Shown here: positions 35,785 through 44,254 of the stretch, piece after piece
Layout: every line of letters starts with the position of its first letter
How positions within the stretch are numbered: the stretch's first letter is position 1
Source: Opitutaceae bacterium
Lineage (GTDB): Bacteria; Verrucomicrobiota; Verrucomicrobiia; Opitutales; Opitutaceae
Direction of reading: 5' to 3'
DNA: 64,000 nucleotides
Assembly: GCA_016795565.1 (NCBI GenBank)
Contig: JAEUGW010000050.1
Span: forward strand, 48,500 to 112,499
Made by a program: the position numbers and the translations under genes
The notes under the pieces: model-generated
The model's database searches: none
The model's input: the letters and a program-made list of their open reading frames with translations, nothing else
What the model was told of the DNA's origin: nothing

Positions 35785-36831
35785 GTGAAAACCGAACCAT
35801 CAGACAACTTTCCCGACGATGCTCTATCGCCCGAACACGAGGCGGCGGCATGGATGCTGCGCCATGACCGCGGCCTGACCGCCGCCGAGCAGGATGAGTT
35901 TTCCCAATGGCTCGCCGCCGACCCGCGCCGCCCGGCCGCCTGGGCCGAGCACCGCTGGGGTTGGGAGGAACTCGATCGTCTCGCGGGCATGCAATCCTCG
36001 GTGCACGCCGTGCCGGATCCGGATCTGCTCTCGCCGCGCCGGAGCGCCTGGGTGAAGGCGGGTGGCACCGGGCGTTATTTGTATGCGGTGCTGGCCGCCG
36101 CGGCCGCCGTCGCCGTGGGCATTTATTTGTGGCAGCAGCCGGTGGCGCCGACCGCTGCCCCGTCCGGCGAAACTCCGCCGATCCGCTCGCTGGCGCTCAT
36201 CGAGCAGCGCGCGCTGCCCGACGGCTCGGTCATCGAGCTGAATCGCGGGGCGGTGGTCACCGAGCACTTCACGGCCGGCGAGCGCCGCGTGCGGCTCGAG
36301 CGCGGCGAGGCGCACTTCCAGGTGGCGAAGGACGCCGCCCGGCCGTTCTTCGTCGAGGCCGGCAGCGTGGCCGTGCGCGCGGTCGGCACGGCGTTCAATG
36401 TCCGTCTCGATCAGGCCTCGGTCGAGGTGCTGGTCACCGAGGGCAAGGTCAGCGTCGCTGCGTCCTCGGCTCCGGGTGCCGAGCCGGTCATACCGTTGAT
36501 GGGGATGAACGAGCGCACGGTGGTGTCGTTCGCGCCCGCCGCGCCGGCGCCGCAGGTGACCCTGGTGCCGCCGGCCGAGATTGAGGCCCGTCTGGCCTGG
36601 CAGCCGCGGCTGCTGGATTTCACCAATGCGCCGCTCGCCGAGATTGTGGCCGAGTTCAACCGCCGCAATCCCGTCCGCCTCGTGCTGGCCGACGAAGCCT
36701 TGCGCAGCCTCCGCCTGAGCGCGACCTTCCGCTCGGACAACGTCGAGGGCTTCGTGCGCCTGATGGAGTCGGATTTCCGCATGCAGCTGGTGCGGCGCGG
36801 CGACGAGATCGTGCTGAGCCGCGCGCCATGA
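35785..36831 (+). CDS. FecR-family anti-sigma regulator
   Basis: 348 residues from the GTG at 35785. N-terminal cytosolic sigma-binding region (AAAWMLRHDRGLTAAEQDEF, WLAADPRRPAAWAEH), one membrane segment (YLYAVLAAAAAVAVGIYLW near 95), the periplasmic FecR domain (LPDGSVIELNRGAVV, RRVRLERGEAHFQVAKDA, VRAVGTAFNVRL) and a C-terminal STN/DUF4974-like domain (LLDFTNAPLAEIVAEFNRRN). It pairs with the upstream sigma and the STN domain of the receptor that follows. Confidence 0.93.
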   Translation: MKTEPSDNFPDDALSPEHEAAAWMLRHDRGLTAAEQDEFSQWLAADPRRPAAWAEHRWGWEELDRLAGMQSSVHAVPDPDLLSPRRSAWVKAGGTGRYLYAVLAAAAAVAVGIYLWQQPVAPTAAPSGETPPIRSLALIEQRALPDGSVIELNRGAVVTEHFTAGERRVRLERGEAHFQVAKDAARPFFVEAGSVAVRAVGTAFNVRLDQASVEVLVTEGKVSVAASSAPGAEPVIPLMGMNERTVVSFAPAAPAPQVTLVPPAEIEARLAWQPRLLDFTNAPLAEIVAEFNRRNPVRLVLADEALRSLRLSATFRSDNVEGFVRLMESDFRMQLVRRGDEIVLSRAP

Positions 36832-36840
36832 TTTGGCCGG

Positions 36841-36872
36841 GGTTGTTCCGACAACCACGAAATTCTTTTAAT
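36841..36872 (+). promoter_or_regulatory. Hairpin plus shared ATTCTTTTAAT motif before the receptor operon
   Basis: GGTTGT-TCCG-ACAACC forms a perfect 6-bp stem at 36841-36856, followed by the ATTCTTTTAAT motif at 36862-36872 that is also found before the sigma gene. It may separate sigma/FecR transcription from a separate receptor-operon promoter. Confidence 0.4.
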
Positions 36873-36920
36873 GGAAAATGCGGTGCCGGGTTTCGTGTAA
36901 GCAGCCAACCACACCCCAAC

Positions 36921-39900
36921 ATGCTCACGACGATCCTGCCCCCGTGGCACCGCCTCCTGCGGCCCATCCTGTCCGGTCTCGCGGCCCTCGCCGCCCTGCT
37001 CACCCTGTCCGCAGCCGACGCGGTGAAGATGAATTTCGATCTCCCGGCCGGTCCCGCCGGCGAAACGCTCAAGGCCTTCGCCCGCCAGGCCGGCCGGGAG
37101 ATTGTCTTTGCCCCGCAAGTGGTCGAGGCGGTGAACACCCAACCGGTGCGCGGCGAACTCGAGCCCAAGGACGCCCTCGATCAGATGCTGGCCGACACGG
37201 GGCTGGCTGCCACGCAGGACGCCAGAACCGGCGCGTTCGCCGTGCGCAAGGAAACCCCCGTTGAATCAAAAAACGGCTCAAGCCGGCTCCAGACGCAGGC
37301 GGCAAACCGCGCTGAGGAGACCGGCGAAAAGGTGACGCTGGAAAAATACACGGTCACCGGTTCGCGCATCACGCGACTCGAGGGAGAGGGCCCACAGCCG
37401 ACGGCGGCCTATGCGCCGACGGACATCTCGGCCCGCGGTTTCATGAACCTCGGCGATTTTGTGCAGAGCCTCTCGTTCAACAGTGGCACCGCCAATTCCA
37501 TCGGCGTGCCCGCCGCCAACCCGGTCAGCAACGTGCCGTTCGCGCGCGGCGCCGTGACGATGAACCCGCGCGGCCTCGGGGCCAACCGCTTCCTGGTGCT
37601 GCTCGACGGCCGGAGGCCCTCGGCCTACGGGCTGGCCGACAACCGCGGCGGCTCCGTCTTTGATTTCAACAGCATCCCGGCCGAGGCCATTGCCAGCATC
37701 GAATACCTGAAGGATGGCGGTTCGGCGATCTACGGCTCCGATGCCATCGCCGGCGTGATGAACATCCGGCTCAAGCAGAACTACGACGGTGTCTCGGTCA
37801 ACCTGCTCGCCGGCAACACGCTCGGACACGACACGTTCACCAACACCGCCAGCCTGCTCACCGGCGGAACGACGGAGAAGGGCAGCTACCTGTTCAACGT
37901 AAACTGGTTTCGGCAGAACGGGAATTTCGCGATGGATTACGATCGCTCGCAGAGCACCGACTACTCGGCGTTCCCTGCGCCGCGCGGCCAGAACAACAAC
38001 AGCAACAGCAACTGGCCCTTCAATCTCACGCTGACCGCCGCGCAGGCCACGGCGGCCGGATACACCGGTGGCGCGGGCGGCTATGTCATCACCGGCGGTG
38101 TGCCGACGGCCACCCCGACGCTCGGCAGCTTCAGCCGCGCGGGCACCAACCTCAACACGCTCACCAACGCGAACCGCTACGACTTCGCTCCGGCCACGCA
38201 GTTGACGCCGAACCAGGAAAACTTCAGCGCGCTGCTCAGCCTGAAGCACCGCTTCAGCGAGACCCTCACCGGTTTTGCGCAGATCCTGGTGAACAAGAAT
38301 CGCACCGGCATCGTCTACACACCGATCTCGATCAACAGCCGCTCGATCCGGAACGCGGACAACTCATTCCTCACCATCCCGGCAAACAACCCGTTCAACC
38401 CGTTCGGTTTCGCGCTCGATGACTTCCGCGGTCGCGGCAATTTCGGCCCGCTGCGCACATTCGACGTCGAGTCCACCGGCGGCACGCTGATCCTCGGGCT
38501 CGAAGGCCGGCTCGCGTCTAGGTGGGACTGGACCGCCAGTTTCCTCCACAGCGAGAGCGTGGTGGATCAGCTTGCTGGCAACCAGGTGCGCACCTCCGAC
38601 ATGCAGGCGGCGCTCAACGGCACGCTCGCCGGCTTCAACGGCCGGTTCTTCAACCCGTTCGGCCCATCGGACCCGGCGCTGACGCAGTCGCTGTTCGTCA
38701 CCTCCACCAGCAATTCCAAGAGCATCACGACCGGCATCGAGGTGTCGGCCTCGGGCAAGCTGTTCGCGATGCCGGCGCTCGCCGGCCAGCGCTCGGCGGG
38801 CGATGTCGCGCTGGCGGTCGGCGCTGAATGGCGCAAGGACGAACTCGACAACAATTCCGACCCGGTCGGCTACCTCGTGACGGTGGGTGACCTCCCCTAT
38901 GCCGGATCGCGCACCGTGAAGTCAGCCTACGCGGAACTCGTCGCGCCCGTGCTGCCCAAGCTGCTCACGCTGCAACTCGCCGGCCGGTTCGACGAATACG
39001 ACAGCTTCGGCAGCACGGTGAACCCCAAGTTGGCGCTGGTCTCGCAGCCGTTCTCCTTCCTCAAGATCCGCGCGTCCTATTCGCGCACCTTCAAGGCGCC
39101 GGAGATCGGGCAGCTGTTCCAGCCGGCCCTCACGACCTTCACGACCGCGATCTCGGACCCGCTCAACCCCGGCCTTGGCCTCAACACCTACCCGTTCATC
39201 GCCTCGGGCAACCGCAACCTCGAGCCCGAGAAGGGCCGGGTCTGGTATGGCGGCGTGGTGGTTGACCTCAACCGGCTCGTGAAGGGCCTGAGCGTCTCCG
39301 CAGACTATTTCAATCTGGAGTTGGACAACGTCATCACGACGTTCACGACGCCCACGGTGTTCTTCAGCCTCTTCCCACAGCGGGTCATCCGCAACTCCGC
39401 AGGCGTGATCCAGTATTTCGACGCCAGCACGATCAACGCCGCCGGCTACCGGTGGCGCGGGGCGGACTTCGGCCTCGATTACAAGCTGCCCGGCACGCCG
39501 TGGGGCGACTTCGCTCTCAGTGCGCAGGCGACCTACATCGACCACTTCGCCCTCAATGCTGGCAGCGGTGCGGGATTCGTGAACACGGCCGGTCGCTACA
39601 ACAATCCGCGCGTGGCGGGCAGCGGTCAGGTGACGTGGCGGCGCGGGCGTCTGGGTGCCAGCCTCGGCGCGCAGCACAAGGGCAGCTACCTGATGGACCA
39701 GTTTGCACCGGCCTGGGTCGAGGGCTCCGAGACGCTCTACAATGGTTCCGTGACGTTCGACGCGCCTTGGCGCACGCGGATCACGGTCGGTTGCAACAAC
39801 CTGCTGGACACCAATCCGCCACAGAACGGCAAGGCAATCCCCAGCTACGGCTTCGACATTGCGACCTACGCCGCGTGGTCCATGGGGCGCTTTGTCTATG

Positions 39901-39923
39901 TGAAGGTGAAGAAGGATTTCTAA
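36921..39923 (+). CDS. TonB-dependent receptor with STN signalling domain
   Basis: About 1,000 residues from the ATG at 36921. Signal peptide LSGLAALAALLTLSAADA, STN domain at about 35-110 (FDLPAGPAGETLKAFARQAG, LDQMLADTGLAATQD), linker, TonB box-like KYTVTGSRI, plug (RFLVLLDGRRP, IEYLKDGGSAIYGSDAIAGV) and a large barrel ending YVKVKKDF. Bulky extracellular loops are rich in Asn and Thr. The STN domain should contact the FecR protein encoded upstream. It is first in a tight run: the phytase/NADAR fusion starts 10 bp after its stop. The ligand is unknown; the operon partners suggest a phosphorylated nucleoside-type compound. Confidence 0.94.
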   Translation: MLTTILPPWHRLLRPILSGLAALAALLTLSAADAVKMNFDLPAGPAGETLKAFARQAGREIVFAPQVVEAVNTQPVRGELEPKDALDQMLADTGLAATQDARTGAFAVRKETPVESKNGSSRLQTQAANRAEETGEKVTLEKYTVTGSRITRLEGEGPQPTAAYAPTDISARGFMNLGDFVQSLSFNSGTANSIGVPAANPVSNVPFARGAVTMNPRGLGANRFLVLLDGRRPSAYGLADNRGGSVFDFNSIPAEAIASIEYLKDGGSAIYGSDAIAGVMNIRLKQNYDGVSVNLLAGNTLGHDTFTNTASLLTGGTTEKGSYLFNVNWFRQNGNFAMDYDRSQSTDYSAFPAPRGQNNNSNSNWPFNLTLTAAQATAAGYTGGAGGYVITGGVPTATPTLGSFSRAGTNLNTLTNANRYDFAPATQLTPNQENFSALLSLKHRFSETLTGFAQILVNKNRTGIVYTPISINSRSIRNADNSFLTIPANNPFNPFGFALDDFRGRGNFGPLRTFDVESTGGTLILGLEGRLASRWDWTASFLHSESVVDQLAGNQVRTSDMQAALNGTLAGFNGRFFNPFGPSDPALTQSLFVTSTSNSKSITTGIEVSASGKLFAMPALAGQRSAGDVALAVGAEWRKDELDNNSDPVGYLVTVGDLPYAGSRTVKSAYAELVAPVLPKLLTLQLAGRFDEYDSFGSTVNPKLALVSQPFSFLKIRASYSRTFKAPEIGQLFQPALTTFTTAISDPLNPGLGLNTYPFIASGNRNLEPEKGRVWYGGVVVDLNRLVKGLSVSADYFNLELDNVITTFTTPTVFFSLFPQRVIRNSAGVIQYFDASTINAAGYRWRGADFGLDYKLPGTPWGDFALSAQATYIDHFALNAGSGAGFVNTAGRYNNPRVAGSGQVTWRRGRLGASLGAQHKGSYLMDQFAPAWVEGSETLYNGSVTFDAPWRTRITVGCNNLLDTNPPQNGKAIPSYGFDIATYAAWSMGRFVYVKVKKDF

Positions 39924-39933
39924 GGCGTCCGTC

Positions 39934-41517
39934 ATGCCGCACTTTCGCCTCCACCGGGTTGCCTGGCTCGCCTGCCTTCTGGCCGCCGGCGCCGGCGCAG
40001 CGCCGGTAGCGGGCCTTCGCCTGATTGGCGTGCGTTCGCTGCCGGCCGGACAGTCCTTTGAGGGAACCGTCGTCGGCGGGCTGTCGGGTCTCGATTACGT
40101 CGCCGCCAGCGACCGGTGGATCGCGGTCAGCGACGATCGCTCGGAACACGGCCCCGCGCGCGCCTACGCCTTGCGGCTCGATTACGACGCCCGGCAGTTC
40201 AAGGCCGCGGCGGTCGAGTCACTCATCGTGCTGCGCCAGCCGGACGGCACGACCTATCCCAATCGCGAAGCACGGAGCGCGCGCGGCGGGGCCGTGGCGG
40301 ATTTCGAGACACTGCGCCTCGATCCGGCCGATGGCTCGCTCTGGTATGCGAGCGAGGGCGACCGGGCGATGAGTCTGCAGCCATTCGTGCGGCACGCGGC
40401 CCGTGATGGTAAATTCCTGGGCGACCAGCCGCTGCCGGAGCGTTTTCGTTTTCCGCCCAACGGCGAGGCTGGGCCGCGGGCCAACTTGGTTTTCGAGGGA
40501 CTCAGTTTCACGCCCGATGGTGCCAGCCTGTGGGTTGCGCTCGAAGCGCCGCCGGCGACGGACGGCCCGCTGCCAACCACTGTGTCCGGCGCGGTGACCC
40601 CGTTCGTGCGCCTCGCGCGCGACGGCCGGGTGCTGGCCGAATGCGCCTATCCGCTCGATGCGATACCGGTCGCGCCGACATCCGGCCGCCTGGCCGACAA
40701 CGGTGTTTCCGAGGTGCTGGCGACGGACGACGGCGGTTTGCTGGTTCTAGAGCGTTCCGGCGTGCAAGGCGCCGACGGAACCTTCCGCTTTCATGTGCGA
40801 CTCTACGCCGCCGAGGTCGGTTCCGCCCCGATGCAGAAACGGTTGCTCGCGGATTTTGACCGCCTGAGGCCCGACGGAGCCGACAACCTCGAGGGCATGG
40901 CTTGGGGCCGGAAGCTTCCGAACGGCCACACCACTCTGGTGCTGGTGTCGGATGACAATTTCAACGCCGCCCAGAGCACGCAGCTGTGGGTGTTCGAGGT
41001 GCTGCCGACCGCGGACACCGCAGCGCCTTCGCCCAAACCCCAGCGCCAGTGGAACGATTTTTTCGAGGGCGTCGTCCACGATGAGCGACGTATCGCGGGT
41101 TTCGTCGGGCCCTACGGCTGGCTCAGCAATTATTTCGAGTGTCCTGTGAGTTACGAAGGGCGCGCCTACGGCTCAACGGAGGCGGCCTACCACGCGAGCA
41201 AATTTCCGGAGGCCGAGCGCGACGAATTCACCAGACTCGGCCCCGACGCATCCAAGAAGCTCTCGCGCCGGAAGTCGCTGGACCAGGCTTGGTGGGATGC
41301 GCGCAAGGAGCGCGTGATGCGCGAGATTACCCAAGCCAAGTTTACCCAGAATCCCGGCCTCGCCGCGAAGCTGCTCGACACTGGCGACCGCGAGCTTGAG
41401 GAGCTGAACTGGTGGGGCGACAAGTTCTGGGGCACCGTTCAGGGAGAGGGGCGCAATATGTTGGGAAAAATTCTCATGGAAGTGCGTGCTGAGCTGCGCG
41501 CGGGGCATCAACCATAG
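39934..41517 (+). CDS. Secreted phytase-like esterase fused to a NADAR N-glycosidase domain
   Basis: 527 residues. Signal peptide LACLLAAGAGAA, then a beta-propeller-like esterase-of-phytase domain at about 30-355 (GGLSGLDYVAASDRWIAVSD, DFETLRLDPADGSLWYASEG, FEGLSFTPDGASLWVALE, DNLEGMAWGRKLPNGHTTL). After a Pro-rich joint, a complete NADAR/YbiA domain spans about 385-525 (FVGPYGWLSNYFECPVSYEG, YGSTEAAYHASKF, NWWGDKFWGTVQGEG, NMLGKILMEVR). NADAR proteins are N-glycosidases acting on riboflavin precursors or ADP-ribosyl-guanine and are normally cytosolic; an exported fusion is unusual. It lies between a TonB receptor (10 bp) and an OPA transporter (12 bp). Inferred role: periplasmic dephosphorylation and base-sugar cleavage of an imported nucleotide-like compound. 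Confidence 0.88.
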   Translation: MPHFRLHRVAWLACLLAAGAGAAPVAGLRLIGVRSLPAGQSFEGTVVGGLSGLDYVAASDRWIAVSDDRSEHGPARAYALRLDYDARQFKAAAVESLIVLRQPDGTTYPNREARSARGGAVADFETLRLDPADGSLWYASEGDRAMSLQPFVRHAARDGKFLGDQPLPERFRFPPNGEAGPRANLVFEGLSFTPDGASLWVALEAPPATDGPLPTTVSGAVTPFVRLARDGRVLAECAYPLDAIPVAPTSGRLADNGVSEVLATDDGGLLVLERSGVQGADGTFRFHVRLYAAEVGSAPMQKRLLADFDRLRPDGADNLEGMAWGRKLPNGHTTLVLVSDDNFNAAQSTQLWVFEVLPTADTAAPSPKPQRQWNDFFEGVVHDERRIAGFVGPYGWLSNYFECPVSYEGRAYGSTEAAYHASKFPEAERDEFTRLGPDASKKLSRRKSLDQAWWDARKERVMREITQAKFTQNPGLAAKLLDTGDRELEELNWWGDKFWGTVQGEGRNMLGKILMEVRAELRAGHQP

Positions 41518-41529
41518 TCAGAGCCCAGC

Positions 41530-42828
41530 ATGGTTGCGCCTGAACATCCCAATACGGTTCGCGATCCCGCCGAGGTAGACCGCCTTTACCGCTACTGGCG
41601 GGTGCGGGTGATGTATGCGATGACGACGGGATACGCGCTCTACTATTTCACGCGGAAAAACATCTCGATGGCGGCCAAGCCGATCACCGACGAGTTCGGT
41701 TTCACCAACACGCAGTGGGGCATGGTGCTCAGCGCCGCGACGGTTGTCTATGCGCTGTCGAAGTTCCTCAGCGGCGTCATCGGCGACCGCGCCAACCCGC
41801 GCTGGCTGATGGCGGGAGGACTGTTGCTGTCGGCCTTGGTGAACCTGGCATTCGGCTTCGCGGCCGGGTTGGGCTCGTTTGTGGCGCTGTGGGCGCTGAA
41901 CAACCTGTTCCAGGGCGCGGGGTCGCCGCCGTGCTTCCGGTTGCTGACCCATTGGTTCAGCCCACGTGAAATTGGCCGGGCCTGGGGTGTGTGGAACGCT
42001 TCCCATCAGATCGGCGGGGCGGTCATCGCCGTGTGGGCGGGGTGGCTCGTGACACACTATGGCTGGCGTGCGGCCTTCTGGGCACCGGCGGTGGTGTGTC
42101 TCGTGGGTGCGTTTTGGTTGTTCAACCGGCTGACCGATTCGCCCGAGGCGATGGGCCTGCCACCGGTCGAGGTTTACAAGGAGGGCGCCGCGCCGGTCGC
42201 GGCCAGCCGGCATGATGATTCGTTCTGGGGCATCTTCCGCGAGCACATCCTGACGAATCCGTGGGTGTGGGTCGTGAGCTTTGCCAATTTCTTCATCTAC
42301 ATCGTGCGCATCGGTATCCTCGACTGGGCGCCCAAATATCTTGTCGAGGCGAAGAATTTTTCCCTGAAGGACGCAGGCTGGGCTCTCTCGGCCTTCGAGC
42401 TCGCGGGTATCTTCGGCGCCTACGCTGCAGGCTGGATTTCGGACCGGATGGACGGTCGCCGCGGACCGGCGTCGGTCATGTTCATGATCCTGCTGATCGT
42501 CTCGGTGGGCATTCTGTTCTTCGTGCCGGCGGGTCAGCGGCTGACCATGGCGGCGGTGTTCACGGCCATTGGTTTCTTCGTCTATGGCCCGCAGATGCTG
42601 GTGGCGGTGGCCGCGGCCGATTTCGCCACCAAGGTCGCATCGTCGAGCGCCGTGGGCCTGACCGGTTTGCTGGGCTACCTCGGGGCCACGCTGTGCGGTG
42701 TCGGCACCGGCGTGATAGCCGACCATTACGGCTGGGACGGCGTGCTCTGGTTCTACGGAATTTCGGCCGTGATTGGCTGCGCGCTACTCGCCACCACCTG
42801 GCACAAGACCGCGGCCAATGTCCGCTAA
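41530..42828 (+). CDS. OPA-family MFS transporter (GlpT/UhpC-like phosphate-ester importer)
   Basis: A 432-residue, 12-helix major facilitator. The family signature is clear: YRYWRVRVMYAMTTGYALYY, FTRKNISMAAKPITDEFGF, LSKFLSGVIGDRANPRWLM, and GWRAAFWAPAVVCLVGAFWL, with a central loop of about 25 residues. OPA carriers exchange organic phosphates such as glycerol-3-phosphate or hexose-6-phosphate for inorganic phosphate. Start and stop lie 12 bp and about 10 bp from the flanking genes. In this operon it would take up a sugar phosphate released in the periplasm, with ribose-5-phosphate the obvious candidate if LOG or NADAR chemistry runs there. Confidence 0.92.
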   Translation: MVAPEHPNTVRDPAEVDRLYRYWRVRVMYAMTTGYALYYFTRKNISMAAKPITDEFGFTNTQWGMVLSAATVVYALSKFLSGVIGDRANPRWLMAGGLLLSALVNLAFGFAAGLGSFVALWALNNLFQGAGSPPCFRLLTHWFSPREIGRAWGVWNASHQIGGAVIAVWAGWLVTHYGWRAAFWAPAVVCLVGAFWLFNRLTDSPEAMGLPPVEVYKEGAAPVAASRHDDSFWGIFREHILTNPWVWVVSFANFFIYIVRIGILDWAPKYLVEAKNFSLKDAGWALSAFELAGIFGAYAAGWISDRMDGRRGPASVMFMILLIVSVGILFFVPAGQRLTMAAVFTAIGFFVYGPQMLVAVAAADFATKVASSSAVGLTGLLGYLGATLCGVGTGVIADHYGWDGVLWFYGISAVIGCALLATTWHKTAANVR

Positions 42829-42838
42829 AGCTGCTCTT

Positions 42839-43516
42839 ATGGAAAAACAAATATCCTGCCTTCTCAGTCTTTTCCTGCTCTGCCTGCCGGTCGTCTCCGG
42901 TGCGACAGAGCATGCGCTGGGCGGCAAGACTTCCCGTTCCCTGGTCGCCGGGCGATTGTCCGTCTGCGTCTATTGCGGGGCCAGCGACCTCGCGGAGGCG
43001 AAATACGCAGCGACGGCCCGGCAACTAGGGGCAGAGCTGGCGGCGCGGCAATGGACATTGGTGTGGGGTGGAAGCAGGACCGGGCTGATGGGGGCGGTCG
43101 CGCGCGGGGCCAAGGAGTCGGGCGGTCGCGTGGTGGGTGTGCTGCCGGAGTTCATCCAGAAATGGGAAGTGGCTTACAAAGAGGCGGACGAGATGATGGT
43201 CGTGACGACCATGGCCGAGCGGAAAATGCTGCTGCAGGCGCGATCCGACGTTTTTGTGATCCTGCCCGGCGGGGTTGGCACGCTCGACGAGATCGGCGAC
43301 ACGCTCGACCTCAAGAACCTGAGCCAGCATCACAAGCCGATCATCCTGCTCAACCAGGACGGCTACTACGACACACTGCTCGCGTTTCTCGACCACAGCA
43401 TCGCAGAGAAGTTCAGCAAGCGCGAGGCGCGCGCACAGCTCATGGTGGTGCGCACGCTCGACGAGGTGATCTCGGCCTTGGCTGAGATCGAGCGCGGTTC
43501 GGGCGTTTCACCCTGA
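42839..43516 (+). CDS. LOG-family phosphoribohydrolase with a predicted signal peptide
   Basis: 225 residues from the ATG at 42839 (an ATG at 42818, overlapping the transporter gene, would add 7). The first 25 residues are a signal peptide (ISCLLSLFLLCLPVVSG before ATEHA). Next comes a full LOG domain: VCVYCGASDLAEAKYAATAR, LVWGGSRTGLMGAVARGA, AERKMLLQARSDVFVILPGG and the PGGVGTLDE catalytic signature, all intact. LOG enzymes split nucleoside 5'-monophosphates into base and ribose-5-phosphate and are normally cytosolic. Export, if real, would put this enzyme in the periplasm with the NADAR fusion. Last gene of the operon. Confidence 0.87.
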   Translation: MEKQISCLLSLFLLCLPVVSGATEHALGGKTSRSLVAGRLSVCVYCGASDLAEAKYAATARQLGAELAARQWTLVWGGSRTGLMGAVARGAKESGGRVVGVLPEFIQKWEVAYKEADEMMVVTTMAERKMLLQARSDVFVILPGGVGTLDEIGDTLDLKNLSQHHKPIILLNQDGYYDTLLAFLDHSIAEKFSKREARAQLMVVRTLDEVISALAEIERGSGVSP

Positions 43517-43645
43517 AGGGATTCCAGACACCCGGCCGGGCCGGCACCCTTAGTCGAGCGGAGTTATTTTTTACACGAGCAGGTTAGCCCTTGAGGTTTG
43601 GGGCGGCGGACCTAAGCCGGATTGAGGTCCCCTTCTGTCCGCCCC

Positions 43646-44254
43646 GTGAGTGAACTGCACCCCATCCCGGCATCGCCACCGCCAGGCCTTTCTCCGGCCT
43701 CGCACCAATGGTTCGTCGAGGCGGTGCAGCCGCATGAAACGGCGCTCCGCCGCTGGCTGCACGTCCGGTTTCCGCGGATGGACACCGACGACCTCGTGCA
43801 GGAGAGCTTCCTGCGCATCCTGCGCGCCCACGCCAGCCAGCCGGTCGAGCACCCGAAGGCCTTTCTCTTCACCATCGCCCGCAACCTTGCGCTGAACCAG
43901 ATCCGCCACGACCGGCACGAGCACCGCGAGGCCCTAAGGGAGATCGATCCCTCGGCGGTCCTAGATGATACGCCGGGCATTCCCGAAGCCCTTGCCCGAC
44001 GCCAGGAACACGAACTCTTGATCCAAGCCCTCCAGAGCCTGCCCGAGCGCGCCCGCCAGGTCTTCACCCTGCGCCGGATCTACGGGCTTTCGATCAAGGA
44101 AATCTGCGCGCGCCTGGACATCGCCGAGAAAACCGCCGAGGCCCACATCTCCCTCGCGATCCGCCGTTGCACCGACTTCGTCCAGACTGCGGATCAGCGC
44201 GCCCCGCGCGCCCCGGCTCCGGCGGTCATCTCCATTCATCATTCCGATGCCTGA
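43646..44254 (+). CDS. ECF-type RNA polymerase sigma factor, second set
   Basis: A 202-residue sigma factor starting at a GTG (an in-frame TTG at 43622 adds 8). Region 2 DTDDLVQESFLRILRAHASQ and PKAFLFTIARNLALNQIR; region 4 ERARQVFTLRRIYGLSIKEI and AEKTAEAHISLAIRRC. It is closely similar to the sigma at 35080, including the QPHE-W-L lead, so the two sets probably arose by duplication. The FecR gene overlaps its end by 8 bp. Confidence 0.92.
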   Translation: MSELHPIPASPPPGLSPASHQWFVEAVQPHETALRRWLHVRFPRMDTDDLVQESFLRILRAHASQPVEHPKAFLFTIARNLALNQIRHDRHEHREALREIDPSAVLDDTPGIPEALARRQEHELLIQALQSLPERARQVFTLRRIYGLSIKEICARLDIAEKTAEAHISLAIRRCTDFVQTADQRAPRAPAPAVISIHHSDA

